DNA of 64,000 nucleotides from Thalassobius sp. Cn5-15 (GCF_022347685.1 NZ_JAKRGF010000005.1:186001-250000); one strand, 5' to 3'; counted from the stretch's first letter, positions 54,355-63,782 are shown. Notes: a model not told the origin generated them from the letters alone. A program made the numbers and translations.

Positions 54355-54370
54355 TTGACCGGTTGGTCAA
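54355..54370. promoter_or_regulatory. Inverted repeat before the BMP-type transporter operon
   Basis: TTGACC-GGTT-GGTCAA is a perfect 6-4-6 inverted repeat 47 nt upstream of the binding-protein start codon. A purine/pyrimidine-responsive or GntR-type regulator could bind it, but none is encoded next to it. Confidence 0.5.
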
Positions 54371-54416
54371 ACCGCACGACCCTTGTGGCAATAAAACTGC
54401 AACATGGGGGTCTATC

Positions 54417-55424
54417 ATGAAGACTATCAAAAACGTGACACGCCGCGCGGCGTTGACGCTGGCGGCAGGTGCAATGACAGTGGGTTTCGGCCTGATGGCA
54501 TCGACCAGCATGGCGGCGGCAGAGGCACTGAAGGTTGCCGCGATCTATACGCTGCCAGTTGAACAGCAATGGATCAGCCGTATTCACAAGGCACTGAATG
54601 CGGCTGCTGAACGTGGCGACATCGAATATGTGTTTTCGGAAAATGTCGCCAATACTGACTACGAACGGGTGATGCGCGAGTATGCCGAACAGGGCAAGGG
54701 GCTGATTGTCGGTGAGGTGTTCGGTCTGGAACGCGCTGCCCGCAAGGTGGCGAAAGACTATCCTGAAACTGCCTTCCTGATGGGGTCGTCCTTTGGGGCG
54801 GTTGCACCGAACTTCTCGGTCTTTGATAACTGGATCCATGAACCCAGCTACCTGTCGGGCATGATCGCTGGTGCCACCACCGAAAGCAACGTGATCGGTA
54901 TGGTCGGCGGCTACGCCATTCCTGAGGTGAACCGCCTGATGCACGCCTTTATGGACGGTGCGCGCGAAGTGAATCCTGAAGTCAAGTTTATCGTGAACTT
55001 CATCGACAGCTGGTACGATCCGCCCAAAGCTAAAGAAAGCGCTTTTGCGATGATGGATGCTGGTGCAGACATTATGTACGCGGAACGCTTTGGCGTATCG
55101 GACGCCGCTGTTGAGCGTGGCGTGAAGGCTGTGGGCAACGTGATCGACACATCGGGCGATTATCCGGGCACCATTCTGGCATCCGCCCTGTGGCATATGG
55201 AGGCGACGATCGACAAAGCCATCGCCAACGTCAAAGCAGGCAGTTTTGAGGCGGCGGACTACGGTCAGTACAGCTTCATGTCCTATGGTGGTGGGTCGCT
55301 GGTACTGGATGAGGCGTTGGTCTCCACTGAGATCGTTGAACAGGTCCGCTCCAAAGAGGCCGACATTCTGGACGGTCTGTTCCGTGTGAACGTGAACGAC
55401 GCGCGTCCGGTTTCGGACAACTAA
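54417..55424 (+). CDS. BMP-family nucleoside/nucleobase-binding lipoprotein-like protein
   Basis: Periplasmic binding protein of 335 residues, BMP/PnrA family, with a signal peptide-like N-terminus (LTLAAGAMTVGFGLMASTSM then AAAEALK) but no obvious lipobox Cys. Family features: VAAIYTLPVEQQWISRIHKAL, LIVGEVFGLERAARKVAKDY, FGAVAPNFSVFDNWIHEPSY, IGMVGGYAIPEVNRLMHAF. BMP proteins bind nucleosides or related bases. It is the first gene of an operon with two permeases, an ATPase and cytosine deaminase. Confidence 0.88.
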   Translation: MKTIKNVTRRAALTLAAGAMTVGFGLMASTSMAAAEALKVAAIYTLPVEQQWISRIHKALNAAAERGDIEYVFSENVANTDYERVMREYAEQGKGLIVGEVFGLERAARKVAKDYPETAFLMGSSFGAVAPNFSVFDNWIHEPSYLSGMIAGATTESNVIGMVGGYAIPEVNRLMHAFMDGAREVNPEVKFIVNFIDSWYDPPKAKESAFAMMDAGADIMYAERFGVSDAAVERGVKAVGNVIDTSGDYPGTILASALWHMEATIDKAIANVKAGSFEAADYGQYSFMSYGGGSLVLDEALVSTEIVEQVRSKEADILDGLFRVNVNDARPVSDN

Positions 55425-55441
55425 GGCGCTGATGCCATGCA

Positions 55442-55480
55442 GGCCGGTGCGTCCACCCGACGCGCCGGCCTTTCTTCTGT
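55442..55480 (+). terminator. Attenuator hairpin between the binding protein and ATPase genes
   Basis: GGCCGGTGCGTC pairs with GACGCGCCGGCC (one U-G) over a 5-nt loop and is followed by TTTCTTCTGTC. It should cap most transcripts after the binding-protein gene, giving it excess over the rest. Confidence 0.75.
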
Positions 55481-55488
55481 CTTCGAAA

Positions 55489-57069
55489 ATGACGGTGGAC
55501 CTGACGGTGACACAGACAACACAAACCAAGGTGCTTTCCCTAAGCGGCCTGTCCAAGCGGTTCGGCAGCGTCATCGCAAATGACGTCATTGATCTGGACT
55601 TGCATCAGGGTGAGGTGCTGGCGCTTTTGGGGGAAAACGGCGCGGGTAAGACCACGCTGATGAATATGCTTTTCGGCCACTACCTGCCTGATGCGGGCAC
55701 GGTAGAGGTTGCGGATGAGGGCGGACAGATGCAGGCGCTGTCCCTTGGCCATCCGCAGGCGGCATTGGCGGCGGGCATCGGTATGGTGCATCAACATTTC
55801 GCGCTGGCGGAGAACCTGTCGGCGCTAAATAACATCGTATTAGGCTCCGAACGCCTGGGCCGCTGGCGCCGTGATCTGCGCGCTGCACGGGCCAAAATTG
55901 AGCAGATCATGCAGCGCACCGGTTTGGTTGTGACGCTGGATACGCCGGTTGGCCGCCTGTCTGTCGGCGAACGCCAGCGGGTTGAGATTCTGAAGGCGCT
56001 GTACCGCGACGTGCGCATTCTGGTGCTGGACGAACCTACCGCGGTGCTAACGCCACAAGAGGCAGATACGCTGTTTGACAACATTGGCGCAATGACGCGC
56101 GAAGGTCTGTCGGTGATCTTCATTTCTCACAAGCTGCGCGAAGTGCTGGCATTTTCCCAACGCATCGCGGTGTTGCGGCACGGCAAAAAGGTGGGGGAGA
56201 TTGCAACCGCTGACGCCGACGAACGCATCATCGCCCGCATGATGGTGGGGGCCGACACGCCCGAAACCCCGCGCACAGACATGACCGCTGGTGCGCCGGT
56301 ACTGGAGTTGGAAGGCGTGTCAGTCACAGGACGATCCAAACGCGACAGCCTGGTCGGTGCCTCTCTTACTTTGAACGCGCATGAAATTCTTGGCATCGCT
56401 GGGGTTTCCGGCAACGGGCAGAGCGCTTTGGCAGGTCTGATTTCTGGCCTGACCAAACCCAGCGCGGGCACGATCCGAATCGGCGGGGCAGACATTGCCA
56501 CCGTGACGCCCGCCAATATGATCAAGGCAGGCGTTGGGCGCATCCCAGAGGATCGCCATCACGACGGCATCGTCGGTGCCATGTCGGTTGCCGAAAACAT
56601 GGTCATCGAACGACTGAACAGTGCGGAGGTCAGCCGGGCTGGTTTTCTGAAAAAAGACGCGATCAAGGCCAATGCTGAGACGCTGAGCCGGAATTATGAC
56701 GTGCGCGGTCCCGGTGTTGACGCCCGTGCGCGGCTACTGTCTGGGGGCAATATCCAGAAGCTGATCCTTGCCCGCGTCTTTGAACAGACCCCGCAACTGA
56801 TCCTAGCGAACCAGCCGACCCGTGGTCTGGACATGCTGGCCGCCTCCGAGGTGGCACGCCGCCTGCTGGAAGCGCGCGAAACTGGCGCAGGCATCGTGCT
56901 GATTTCCGAGGATCTGGATGAAATCCTCAGCCTTGCTGATCGGGTGGTGGTGATCCACGACGGCGAAATGGTGGAGGCAGGCACCCGTGACCGCGAGGTT
57001 ATTGGTCTGATGATGGCGGGCGAAGCAACCCCGCATGAACCGCAGCAAAGCGGAGCAGGAACAAAATGA
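55489..57069 (+). CDS. ABC transporter ATPase (nucleoside/nucleobase, YufO-like)
   Basis: Duplicated ATPase of 526 residues paired with BMP binding proteins. N-terminal Walker A LLGENGAGKTTLMNM, signature LSVGERQRVEILKAL, Walker B ILVLDEPTAVL. The C-terminal half has a degenerate Walker A (GVSGNGQSALA), signature LLSGGNIQKLIL and LANQPTRGLD, as expected. I chose the ATG at 55489 after the hairpin; the 5' region has no strong Shine-Dalgarno. Its stop overlaps the first permease. Confidence 0.9.
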   Translation: MTVDLTVTQTTQTKVLSLSGLSKRFGSVIANDVIDLDLHQGEVLALLGENGAGKTTLMNMLFGHYLPDAGTVEVADEGGQMQALSLGHPQAALAAGIGMVHQHFALAENLSALNNIVLGSERLGRWRRDLRAARAKIEQIMQRTGLVVTLDTPVGRLSVGERQRVEILKALYRDVRILVLDEPTAVLTPQEADTLFDNIGAMTREGLSVIFISHKLREVLAFSQRIAVLRHGKKVGEIATADADERIIARMMVGADTPETPRTDMTAGAPVLELEGVSVTGRSKRDSLVGASLTLNAHEILGIAGVSGNGQSALAGLISGLTKPSAGTIRIGGADIATVTPANMIKAGVGRIPEDRHHDGIVGAMSVAENMVIERLNSAEVSRAGFLKKDAIKANAETLSRNYDVRGPGVDARARLLSGGNIQKLILARVFEQTPQLILANQPTRGLDMLAASEVARRLLEARETGAGIVLISEDLDEILSLADRVVVIHDGEMVEAGTRDREVIGLMMAGEATPHEPQQSGAGTK

Positions 57070-58148
57070 TACGGATTGAACCACGCCCCGCGACTTCGAC
57101 GGCGTTTAAACTGGGGCTGCCGATCCTATCGGCCGTGATTGCCATTCTGGGCGCGGCGATCCCGCTGGCCTTTGCCGGTGCGGATATTTTGACCGCTTAC
57201 GGCGAGATGGTGAAAGGCGTCTTTGGATCGCTCTTTGCTTTTTCGGAAATGCTGACGCGGGCAACCCCTTTGATCTTCACCGGTCTGGCGGCGGCTTTGG
57301 CGTTTCGGGCACGTCTGTGGAATATCGGGGCCGAGGGGCAGCTGTACCTTGGCGCGATGGCGGCAGTTGCCATCGGGGCCGGTGCGATTGAGGCGCCGGG
57401 TTATATTCTGTTGCCGCTGATCATTATGCTGGGCTGCGCGGCGGGCGCGGCGGGCATGGTGGTGCCGACAATGCTGAAAACACGTTTCGGCGCGGATGAG
57501 GTGGTGACGACGCTATTGTTGAACTTCATCATCCTGATTTTCCTGCAATATATGCTGGAGGGTCCGCTGAAGGATCCCTATGGCCTCGGCTGGCCGCAAA
57601 GTGCGCCGATTTTGGATGAGGGCGTGTTGCCAACCTTGATGGCGCGGATGCGGGTGCATTCGGGGCTGATCATCGCACTGGTTGCCGCCGCAGTGGCGCA
57701 GGTGATGCTGTCGCATTCGGTCTGGGGTTTCAAACTGCGCGCGGTGGGTGAAAACGCCCCTGCGGCGCGTCATGCGGGCATCGGTGTGAACCGCTCGCTT
57801 CTCAGCGTGGCGATCGTGTCGGGCGGTCTGGCAGGTCTGGCAGGTGTGAGCGAGGTCGCGGGGCTGAAGGGCTACCTGACCGCTGATCTGTCGCCCGGAT
57901 TTGGCTACACCGGCATCGTGGTCGCGATGCTGGCGGGTCTGTCGCCGATGGGGGTAGTGGTGGCCGCGCTGTTCATTGCCAGCGTCTTTGTCGGCGCCGA
58001 CAGTATGAGCCGGTCAATGGGCGTGTCGTCCTATCTGGCGGATCTGATTGTGTCGATGTCGCTGCTCTGTGTGCTGGTCGGTGGGTTCTTTGCCCGTTTC
58101 CGCATCACCCGCACCGGATCCTCAGCCAGCAAGACAGGAGAGGCGTGA
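57066..58148 (+). CDS. ABC transporter permease 1 (nucleoside type)
   Basis: Integral membrane permease of 360 residues with about nine hydrophobic segments (LPILSAVIAILGAAIPLAFA, LIFTGLAAALAFRARLWNIG). It belongs to the branched-chain/BMP-type permease family, with GAEGQLYLGAMAAVAIG as a typical motif. Starts inside the ATPase stop. Pairs with the next permease. Confidence 0.88.
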   Translation: MIRIEPRPATSTAFKLGLPILSAVIAILGAAIPLAFAGADILTAYGEMVKGVFGSLFAFSEMLTRATPLIFTGLAAALAFRARLWNIGAEGQLYLGAMAAVAIGAGAIEAPGYILLPLIIMLGCAAGAAGMVVPTMLKTRFGADEVVTTLLLNFIILIFLQYMLEGPLKDPYGLGWPQSAPILDEGVLPTLMARMRVHSGLIIALVAAAVAQVMLSHSVWGFKLRAVGENAPAARHAGIGVNRSLLSVAIVSGGLAGLAGVSEVAGLKGYLTADLSPGFGYTGIVVAMLAGLSPMGVVVAALFIASVFVGADSMSRSMGVSSYLADLIVSMSLLCVLVGGFFARFRITRTGSSASKTGEA

Positions 58149-59092
58149 TGCTGGATATCCTCAACATTCTCCTGTCCGATAGCTTCTGGGCCGCGTCGCT
58201 GCGTATTGCGACGCCGCTGATCTTCGGCGTCCTTGGCGCGCTACTGTGTGAGAAATCCGGCGTGCTGAACCTTGGGATCGAGGGGATCTTTGTCACCGGC
58301 GCGATGGTCGGCTGGATGGCTGTCTGGCTGGGCCTTGGCCTGTGGGGCGGGGTGCTGGCGGCGGCTGTGGCTGGCGCAGCCTTTGGTCTGTTGCACGCAA
58401 TTCTCACTGTGCCGCTGGGGCTGTCACAACATGTGTCAGGGTTGGGGGTGACGATGTTTGCCACCTCACTCAGCTACTTCACCTACCGTACTGCGCTGCC
58501 CGCTGTCAGCTCGCCGCCGAAGATTGAACCGTTCCGTGCGCTGGATATTCCGGTGCTGTCGGATCTGCCTTTCCTTGGGCCGGTTTTGTTTCAACAAACG
58601 GCGTTCACATGGCTTGCGCTGCTGATGGTTCTGCTGGTGTGGTATGTTTTGAACCGCACGCCGCTGGGCGTGGCGCTACAGGCGGTGGGTGACAATCCCG
58701 ATAGCGTTGATGCGCAGGGTCTGTCTGTCTATGGGCTGCGCATTGGCGCGGTGGTTGCTGGTTCTGCGTTGATGGCGCTGGGCGGGGCGTTTTTGACCAT
58801 GTCGGCCTTTGACAGTTTCTTTTTCGGCATGGTCAACGGACGCGGCTGGATCTGTATTGCACTGGTGATCTTTGCCAGTTGGCGACCGGGCAAGGCACTG
58901 TTTGGGGCCCTGCTGTTTGGCGCATTTGATGCATTGCAGGTGCGTTTGCAGACCGAAGTGGGCGCTGTGGTGCCCAGCCAAGTGTTTCTGGCGGGGCCTT
59001 ATGTGTTGTCGATCGTGGCACTTGTTATTGCGGCGCGCCGTGCAGACTATCCGCGCGCATTGCTGACACCGTGGTTCAAGGGCCAGCGGTAA
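58148..59092 (+). CDS. ABC transporter permease 2 (nucleoside type)
   Basis: Second integral membrane permease of 314 residues. Family motif GVLNLGIEGIFVTGAMVGWM, then ISVAGSALMALGG-like VVAGSALMALGGAFLTM. An ATG at 58148 overlaps the stop of permease 1 by one base, after AGGAGAGG; a GTG one codon earlier is equally usable. Together with permease 1 it forms the transmembrane channel. Confidence 0.88.
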   Translation: MLDILNILLSDSFWAASLRIATPLIFGVLGALLCEKSGVLNLGIEGIFVTGAMVGWMAVWLGLGLWGGVLAAAVAGAAFGLLHAILTVPLGLSQHVSGLGVTMFATSLSYFTYRTALPAVSSPPKIEPFRALDIPVLSDLPFLGPVLFQQTAFTWLALLMVLLVWYVLNRTPLGVALQAVGDNPDSVDAQGLSVYGLRIGAVVAGSALMALGGAFLTMSAFDSFFFGMVNGRGWICIALVIFASWRPGKALFGALLFGAFDALQVRLQTEVGAVVPSQVFLAGPYVLSIVALVIAARRADYPRALLTPWFKGQR

Positions 59093-59104
59093 GAGGGAAG
59101 AGAG

Positions 59105-60391
59105 ATGTTTGATCTGATCATAAAGAACGCGACCCTGCCCGATGGGCGCAGCGGTTTGGATATCGCGGTGAAGGACGGTGTGATTGCCGCTGTTGAGGCA
59201 GGGATGACCACAGAGGCGGCAGAGGTCATCGACGCAGGCGGCTATCTGGTTAGCCCGCCCTTCGTCGATCCGCATTTCCATATGGACGCAACGCTGTCCT
59301 TGGGTAATCCGCGCATGAACACCTCTGGCACCCTGCTGGAAGGCATTGCGCTGTGGGGGGAACTCAAACCACTACAAAGCGTGGAGGAGATTGTGGCGCG
59401 CGCCCTGCGCTATTGTGATCTGGCGGTCAGCATGGGGATCGGCGCGATCCGTAGTCATGTGGACACCTGCGATGACGAGTTGAAGGGCGTTGAGGCTCTG
59501 CTTGAGGTGCGCGAACAGGTGAAGGATTACCTTGATCTGCAACTGGTCGCCTTTCCCCAGGATGGTGTGCTGCGTGATTCAACCGCGATGGCAAATACAA
59601 TAAAAGCGCTGGATATGGGCGTCGATGTGGTGGGCGGCATCCCGCATTTTGAACGCACTATGGCCGATGGTGCCGAAAGCGTGCGCCAACTGTGCCAGAT
59701 CGCAGCGGATCGTGGCCTGATGGTGGATATGCATTGCGATGAAAGCGATGATCCCCACAGCCGTCACATCGAAACACTGGCCTATGAAACCCAGCGCTTG
59801 GGGTTACAGGGCCGCGTGGCGGGCTCGCATCTGACCTCGATGCATTCGATGGACAACTACTATGTCTCAAAACTGATCCCGCTGATGGTGGAGGCGGGGG
59901 TGCATGCCATTCCCAACCCGCTGATCAACATTATGCTGCAGGGGCGTCATGACAGTTATCCCAAACGTCGCGGCCAGACCCGTGTGCGTGAATTGCGCGA
60001 CGCGGGGATCACGGTTGGCTTTGGTTCTGACTGTGTGATGGACCCGTGGTATTCGCTGGGCAAGGCGGACATGCTGGATGTGGCCTTCATGGGGTTGCAT
60101 GTGGGGCAGCTGTCCAGCCGTGAGGATATGGCGTGGTGCTTTGATGCGGTGACGGCAAACTCTGCCGCGATCATGGGGCTGCAGGGCTACGGTCTGGAAA
60201 AGGGGTGCGCGGCGAATATGGTGTTGTTGCAGGCCAAGGACAAGATAGAGGCGGTGCGCCTGCGCGCCAACCGTTTGGCGGTCATCCGCAAAGGTCGGGT
60301 GATTTCCCGTACAGCGCCAGTTGCGTCGGTTCTGGACCTGCCGGGAAGGCCCAAGGCGGTCAATCCGGCCGATTATGCGCCCAAAGCCTGA
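59105..60391 (+). CDS. codA: Cytosine deaminase (amidohydrolase family)
   Basis: Metal-dependent deaminase of 428 residues converting cytosine to uracil and ammonia. Characteristic sites: VDPHFHMDATLS (HxH metal ligands), SHVDTCDDELKG, VDMHCDESDD, AGSHLTSMHSMDN, GFGSDCVMDPW (metal Asp). The close match of the HMDAT and VDMHCDESDD motifs is typical of CodA, but isocytosine or other pyrimidine or triazine deaminases share them. It ends the BMP-type transporter operon, which suggests the imported base or nucleoside is processed here. Confidence 0.88.
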   Translation: MFDLIIKNATLPDGRSGLDIAVKDGVIAAVEAGMTTEAAEVIDAGGYLVSPPFVDPHFHMDATLSLGNPRMNTSGTLLEGIALWGELKPLQSVEEIVARALRYCDLAVSMGIGAIRSHVDTCDDELKGVEALLEVREQVKDYLDLQLVAFPQDGVLRDSTAMANTIKALDMGVDVVGGIPHFERTMADGAESVRQLCQIAADRGLMVDMHCDESDDPHSRHIETLAYETQRLGLQGRVAGSHLTSMHSMDNYYVSKLIPLMVEAGVHAIPNPLINIMLQGRHDSYPKRRGQTRVRELRDAGITVGFGSDCVMDPWYSLGKADMLDVAFMGLHVGQLSSREDMAWCFDAVTANSAAIMGLQGYGLEKGCAANMVLLQAKDKIEAVRLRANRLAVIRKGRVISRTAPVASVLDLPGRPKAVNPADYAPKA

Positions 60392-60421
60392 TTAACTTGC
60401 CGGATCGCGTAGCGGTCCGGC

Positions 60422-60476
60422 TCGCGACCGACCCGCCCCAAGGTCGGTCGCGACCGACAGAGCTTGCTCTGTCTTT
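60422..60476 (+). terminator. Double hairpin terminator after codA
   Basis: TCGCGACCGACC/GGTCGGTCGCGA (12 bp) is followed by GACAGAGC-TT-GCTCTGTC (8 bp) and TTTCTGA. The second is a good intrinsic terminator. Confidence 0.82.
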
Positions 60477-60591
60477 CTGATGTCTCAATCCACATGAACG
60501 TTTGTCTTTGTATCGACCCCGCCCCGGGTCGGCCGTGCGCCGGACCTTCATCAAGGTCCTGCGCAGTGCGTTTAGCGCTCTGGTCAGATTA

Positions 60592-61617
60592 TTACTTCCG
60601 CAGCATCAGGATAAAGAACACACCGCCGACCAGACCGGTGACAATGCCGATCGGCATATCCTCGGGCGCCATAACGGTGCGGGCGGTGATGTCTGCCCAC
60701 AAAAGGAAGATACCGCCGACAATGGCCGAGGCTGGCAACACGCGCGTGTAGTTGCCGCCGACAAACATCCGCACGATATGCGGCACCATCAACCCGACAA
60801 ACCCGATCAAACCGGAAAAGGCCACCATCACACCAGTGATCAACGCGCCAACGGAAAACACCGCCAAACGGAACTGCGGCACGTTAATGCCAAGGGTTGC
60901 GGCGGTTTCATCGCCGATGGTCATCGCGTTCAGGCGTGGCGATTGCAGCCACAGCCAAATTGCGCAGGGAATGAGGATCGCCAGCGGGTAGATCAGATGC
61001 GACCACTGCGCCAGACCCAGACCGCCCAGCATCCAGAAGACCACCGTATGCGTCGCGCGTGGGTCGCCGAGGAAGATCAGCACATTCGCCGCCGCCATGA
61101 TGACGAAGGACACGGCCACACCGGCCAGAACCAGCCGGTCGGCGCTGGTGGCCTTGGCCATCTGCGCAACGCCCAGCACCAGAACAGTCGCGCCGAGCGC
61201 GCCGAAAAACGCCAGCAGGGGTACGGTCAACATGCCCAGAAACAATCCGGTATGAAGCAGCGCCAGAATGGCCCCAAACGCCCCACCAGAGGAAATGCCC
61301 AGCAGATGCGGATCCGCCAGCGGGTTGCGCGTCACCGCTTGCAGTGCGGCGCCCACCATACCCAGACCGGCGCCAACCATAACGGCCAGCAGCGCACGCG
61401 GAAAGCGGATGTCCCAGACAATCGCGGCGCGTCCTTTGGACCAATTTGGCTCACCCAACGGCATGCCAATACGGTCAAAAAACACGCCCCAAACGGTTTC
61501 AAAGGGCACCGAAATGGCGCCCAGTGAAATGGCAGAGGACAGGGACACCCCCAGCAACAACAGGCTGATGAGGCTGACGGCCCAAAACGGCAGCTGGCGC
61601 AAGGAATGTCCCTTCAT
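60592..61617 (-). CDS. btuC: FecCD-family ABC permease (BtuC-like)
   Basis: Iron-siderophore/cobalamin-type permease of 341 residues with about nine to ten transmembrane helices. Family motifs: RFPRALLAVMVGAGLGMVGAAL, NPLADPHLLGISSGGAFGA, GFVGLMVPHIVRM, DITART. It is the last gene of the riboswitch-controlled operon. The start is taken as the ATG at 61617, with GTG immediately before it; the preceding binding-protein stop abuts that GTG. Confidence 0.85.
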   Translation of the reverse strand: MKGHSLRQLPFWAVSLISLLLLGVSLSSAISLGAISVPFETVWGVFFDRIGMPLGEPNWSKGRAAIVWDIRFPRALLAVMVGAGLGMVGAALQAVTRNPLADPHLLGISSGGAFGAILALLHTGLFLGMLTVPLLAFFGALGATVLVLGVAQMAKATSADRLVLAGVAVSFVIMAAANVLIFLGDPRATHTVVFWMLGGLGLAQWSHLIYPLAILIPCAIWLWLQSPRLNAMTIGDETAATLGINVPQFRLAVFSVGALITGVMVAFSGLIGFVGLMVPHIVRMFVGGNYTRVLPASAIVGGIFLLWADITARTVMAPEDMPIGIVTGLVGGVFFILMLRK

Positions 61618-61620
61618 CAC

Positions 61621-62553
61621 TTATTTACCCCAGAAACCGGTGGCCAGCTTCTGAACCGCTTTGATGTTGCGCGGGCCGGGGGTTGCCTCGACGTATTCCA
61701 GCACAACGAAACGGTCGTTTTTCACCGCGTCCAGCTCGGCGAAGGCGGGGTTCTTCATCATGAAATCGCGCTTTTCTTCGGCGGTGACATTGCCGTAGTT
61801 CACGATAACCACGACCTCTGGGTTGCGCTCGACCACGGCTTCCCAGTTCACTTTGCCCCAGCTTTTTTCAAAATCGTCCATGATGTTGGTGCCGCCTGCG
61901 GCCTCGATCAGGGCGGTGGGCATGGCGTAGCGACCGGCGGTGAAGGGGCTGTCTTCGCCGCTGTCGTAAACGAACACGCGCAGCGGATCGCCGGTTTCAA
62001 GGTTCGCGGTGAAGGCGTCCAGTTCGGCCTTGTAGCCTGCAACCAGTTCTTCGGCTTTGTCTTCAACGTGGAAGATTTTGCCGAGGTTCAGGATGTCGTT
62101 GTACATGTCGTCGATGCTGACTTTCGGCTTGTCACCGATGTGGATGCAGCTTTCGGTCAGTTCATAAACGTTGATGCCAAAAGGAGCGAGGGTTTCGGGG
62201 GTCACTTCGCCGCCAACCTTCATGCCGTAGTTCCAGCCGGCAAAGAAGAAGTCCGCGTCAGCACCGACCAGAACCTCTTTGGTAGGGTATTTTTCGGACA
62301 GCTCAGGCAGTTCTTCGACGCCTGCGCGCATTTCTTCGTCCAGCGTTTTCCAGCCGGAAATGCCGGTGTAGCCAACCATGCGATCTGCCAGACCCAGAAC
62401 CAACATCATTTCGGTCAGGTTGACGTCGTGGGAAATGGCGGCCTTCGGCGCCTCTTCAAAGGTCACTTGGCGGTTGCAGCTGTCCACGGTCGTCGCGGCA
62501 AAAGCGGGGGAGGCCACGGCCATCAGGCCGAAGGCGAGAGAGATTTTTTTCAT
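61621..62553 (-). CDS. btuF: FecB/BtuF-type periplasmic binding protein
   Basis: Binding protein of 310 residues: signal peptide (ISLAFGLMAVASPAFA) and a class III fold (FGLAPH-like ISHDVNLTEMMLVLGLADRM, VGYTGISGW). The two-lobe long-helix pattern fits cobalamin, haem or siderophore binding; ligand assignment to cobalamin or a cobinamide rests on the upstream riboswitch. No TonB-dependent receptor gene is in view to confirm it. Confidence 0.82.
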   Translation of the reverse strand: MKKISLAFGLMAVASPAFAATTVDSCNRQVTFEEAPKAAISHDVNLTEMMLVLGLADRMVGYTGISGWKTLDEEMRAGVEELPELSEKYPTKEVLVGADADFFFAGWNYGMKVGGEVTPETLAPFGINVYELTESCIHIGDKPKVSIDDMYNDILNLGKIFHVEDKAEELVAGYKAELDAFTANLETGDPLRVFVYDSGEDSPFTAGRYAMPTALIEAAGGTNIMDDFEKSWGKVNWEAVVERNPEVVVIVNYGNVTAEEKRDFMMKNPAFAELDAVKNDRFVVLEYVEATPGPRNIKAVQKLATGFWGK

Positions 62554-62568
62554 TGGTTTTCCCTGAAG

Positions 62569-63354
62569 TTAATGTGTTGTGGGTAGGTTGAAAGAAAGAT
62601 GCGACTGGCGGCTGATGCTCAACTCCTCGCGCAGCGCCTCAACGCCGAAGGTGTGTGAAATCAACTGTGCCTCCAGCGCTGTGTCTGGGGTGCCAAAGCT
62701 TTGCATGCTGCCACCTTTGAGCACCAGAACCTTGTCACAAACCGACGCGGTTAGGTTCAGATCATGCAGCGACGTGACGATGGTCAGATCCAATTCGCGG
62801 ATCAACTGCAGCACCTCCAGTTGGTGGCGGATGTCCAGATGGTTCGTCGGTTCATCCAGCACCAGAATTTCCGGTTCCTGCGCAAGGGCGCGGGCGACCA
62901 TGACGCGCTGGCGTTCCCCGCCCGACAGTGTCGACAGCGTGCGGTCAGAGAAGCCGTGCAGGCCCATGCGCTCCATCGCGGCCTCGATCACCTCTTCGTC
63001 GCGCCGACCGGGCGTGGAAAATCCCAGACGGTGCGGCACCCGACCCAGCGCTACAATTTCACGCACAGACAGGGCGAAATCGGTGGGCTGTTCCTGCAGC
63101 ACGGCCGCGACTTTGCGTGCAAGCGCACGGGGCGGCATTTTCGAGGTGGGTTTGCCGTCGATATAAATCTTGCCGGTTTGCGGGTGGTTGTAGCCGTAGA
63201 TCATCCGCAACAGGGTGGTTTTACCGGCGCCATTGGGCCCCACGATGCCCAGCACCTCACCGGCGTTCAGGTCAAAGCTGACCTCTTGCAGCACGCGCGG
63301 GCTGCGTTTGGTGGGGCCCCATGCGGCCTGATCGACGCGAAGGGATGCGCTCAT
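62569..63354 (-). CDS. btuD: ABC transporter ATPase (FecE/BtuD-like)
   Basis: ATPase of 261 residues. Walker A VGPNGAGKTTLLRM, signature STLSGGERQRVMVARALAQ, Walker B ILVLDEPTNHLD, and the H-loop SLHDLN. Start ATG at 63354 overlaps the DUF1636 stop by 4 nt; the upstream in-frame continuation is inside the DUF1636 gene. Partner of the BtuC-like and BtuF-like proteins. Confidence 0.9.
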   Translation of the reverse strand: MSASLRVDQAAWGPTKRSPRVLQEVSFDLNAGEVLGIVGPNGAGKTTLLRMIYGYNHPQTGKIYIDGKPTSKMPPRALARKVAAVLQEQPTDFALSVREIVALGRVPHRLGFSTPGRRDEEVIEAAMERMGLHGFSDRTLSTLSGGERQRVMVARALAQEPEILVLDEPTNHLDIRHQLEVLQLIRELDLTIVTSLHDLNLTASVCDKVLVLKGGSMQSFGTPDTALEAQLISHTFGVEALREELSISRQSHLSFNLPTTH

Positions 63355-63755
63355 GAGATAGCCTCCATCATTGGGGTGACAGCCACCATCGCGGCAGGCA
63401 AACGGGTGAGATGGGTCGCTGCGGGCAGGGCGGCGGGATCGGGGGATTTGGACCACGGGCTGTCGGCAGCGGCATATTCTGCTGCCAGTTCCAGTAGCGT
63501 ATCTACATCCTCATCCGGGGCAACGTCGCCGAACACATGAGACGTGTCGCGGGTGCTGTGATAGGCCAGCGTACAGTTTCGATCGCAGCCGGTGACGCTG
63601 GCCGTGCCGGAGATTTCGAAATCCTCTGCCACGCTGTCGCCTGTCATCTCGATGGCGCGGCGCAGGCGATGGATCAGGTCATATCCGGCCTGACAGGGCG
63701 AGCCACCCTTGTGTGCACAGGGGGTGCAAATGCTTACTTTGTGGGTCCGGTCCAT
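63351..63755 (-). CDS. DUF1636-family protein, cobalamin-regulated
   Basis: A 134-residue protein beginning MDRTHKVSICTPCAHKG, with a CxxC at 10-13, a further Cys in GGSPCQAG and VTGCDRNCTLAYHS. These Cys are the DUF1636 signature and suggest metal or Fe-S binding; thioredoxin-like ferredoxin folds are likely. Families of this type are found beside cobalamin genes. It is the first gene after the riboswitch and is cotranscribed with the ABC genes. Metallochaperone or metal-insertion roles are inference. Confidence 0.75.
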   Translation of the reverse strand: MDRTHKVSICTPCAHKGGSPCQAGYDLIHRLRRAIEMTGDSVAEDFEISGTASVTGCDRNCTLAYHSTRDTSHVFGDVAPDEDVDTLLELAAEYAAADSPWSKSPDPAALPAATHLTRLPAAMVAVTPMMEAIS

Positions 63756-63757
63756 AA

Positions 63758-63782
63758 CGCCCTCCGCGTTTCTGCGAGGGCG
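63758..63782 (-). promoter_or_regulatory. RBS-sequestering hairpin of the DUF1636 gene
   Basis: On the minus strand CGCCCTC pairs with GAGGGCG, and this paired GAGGGCG is the Shine-Dalgarno placed just before the ATG. It is the expected expression platform of the riboswitch, blocking translation when cobalamin binds. Confidence 0.65.

Noticed and set aside
53943-55589. Minus-strand frame of 548 codons opposite the PMT and BMP genes
   Set aside because: Shadow frame covering the ends of two real genes and a promoter region; no recognisable protein.
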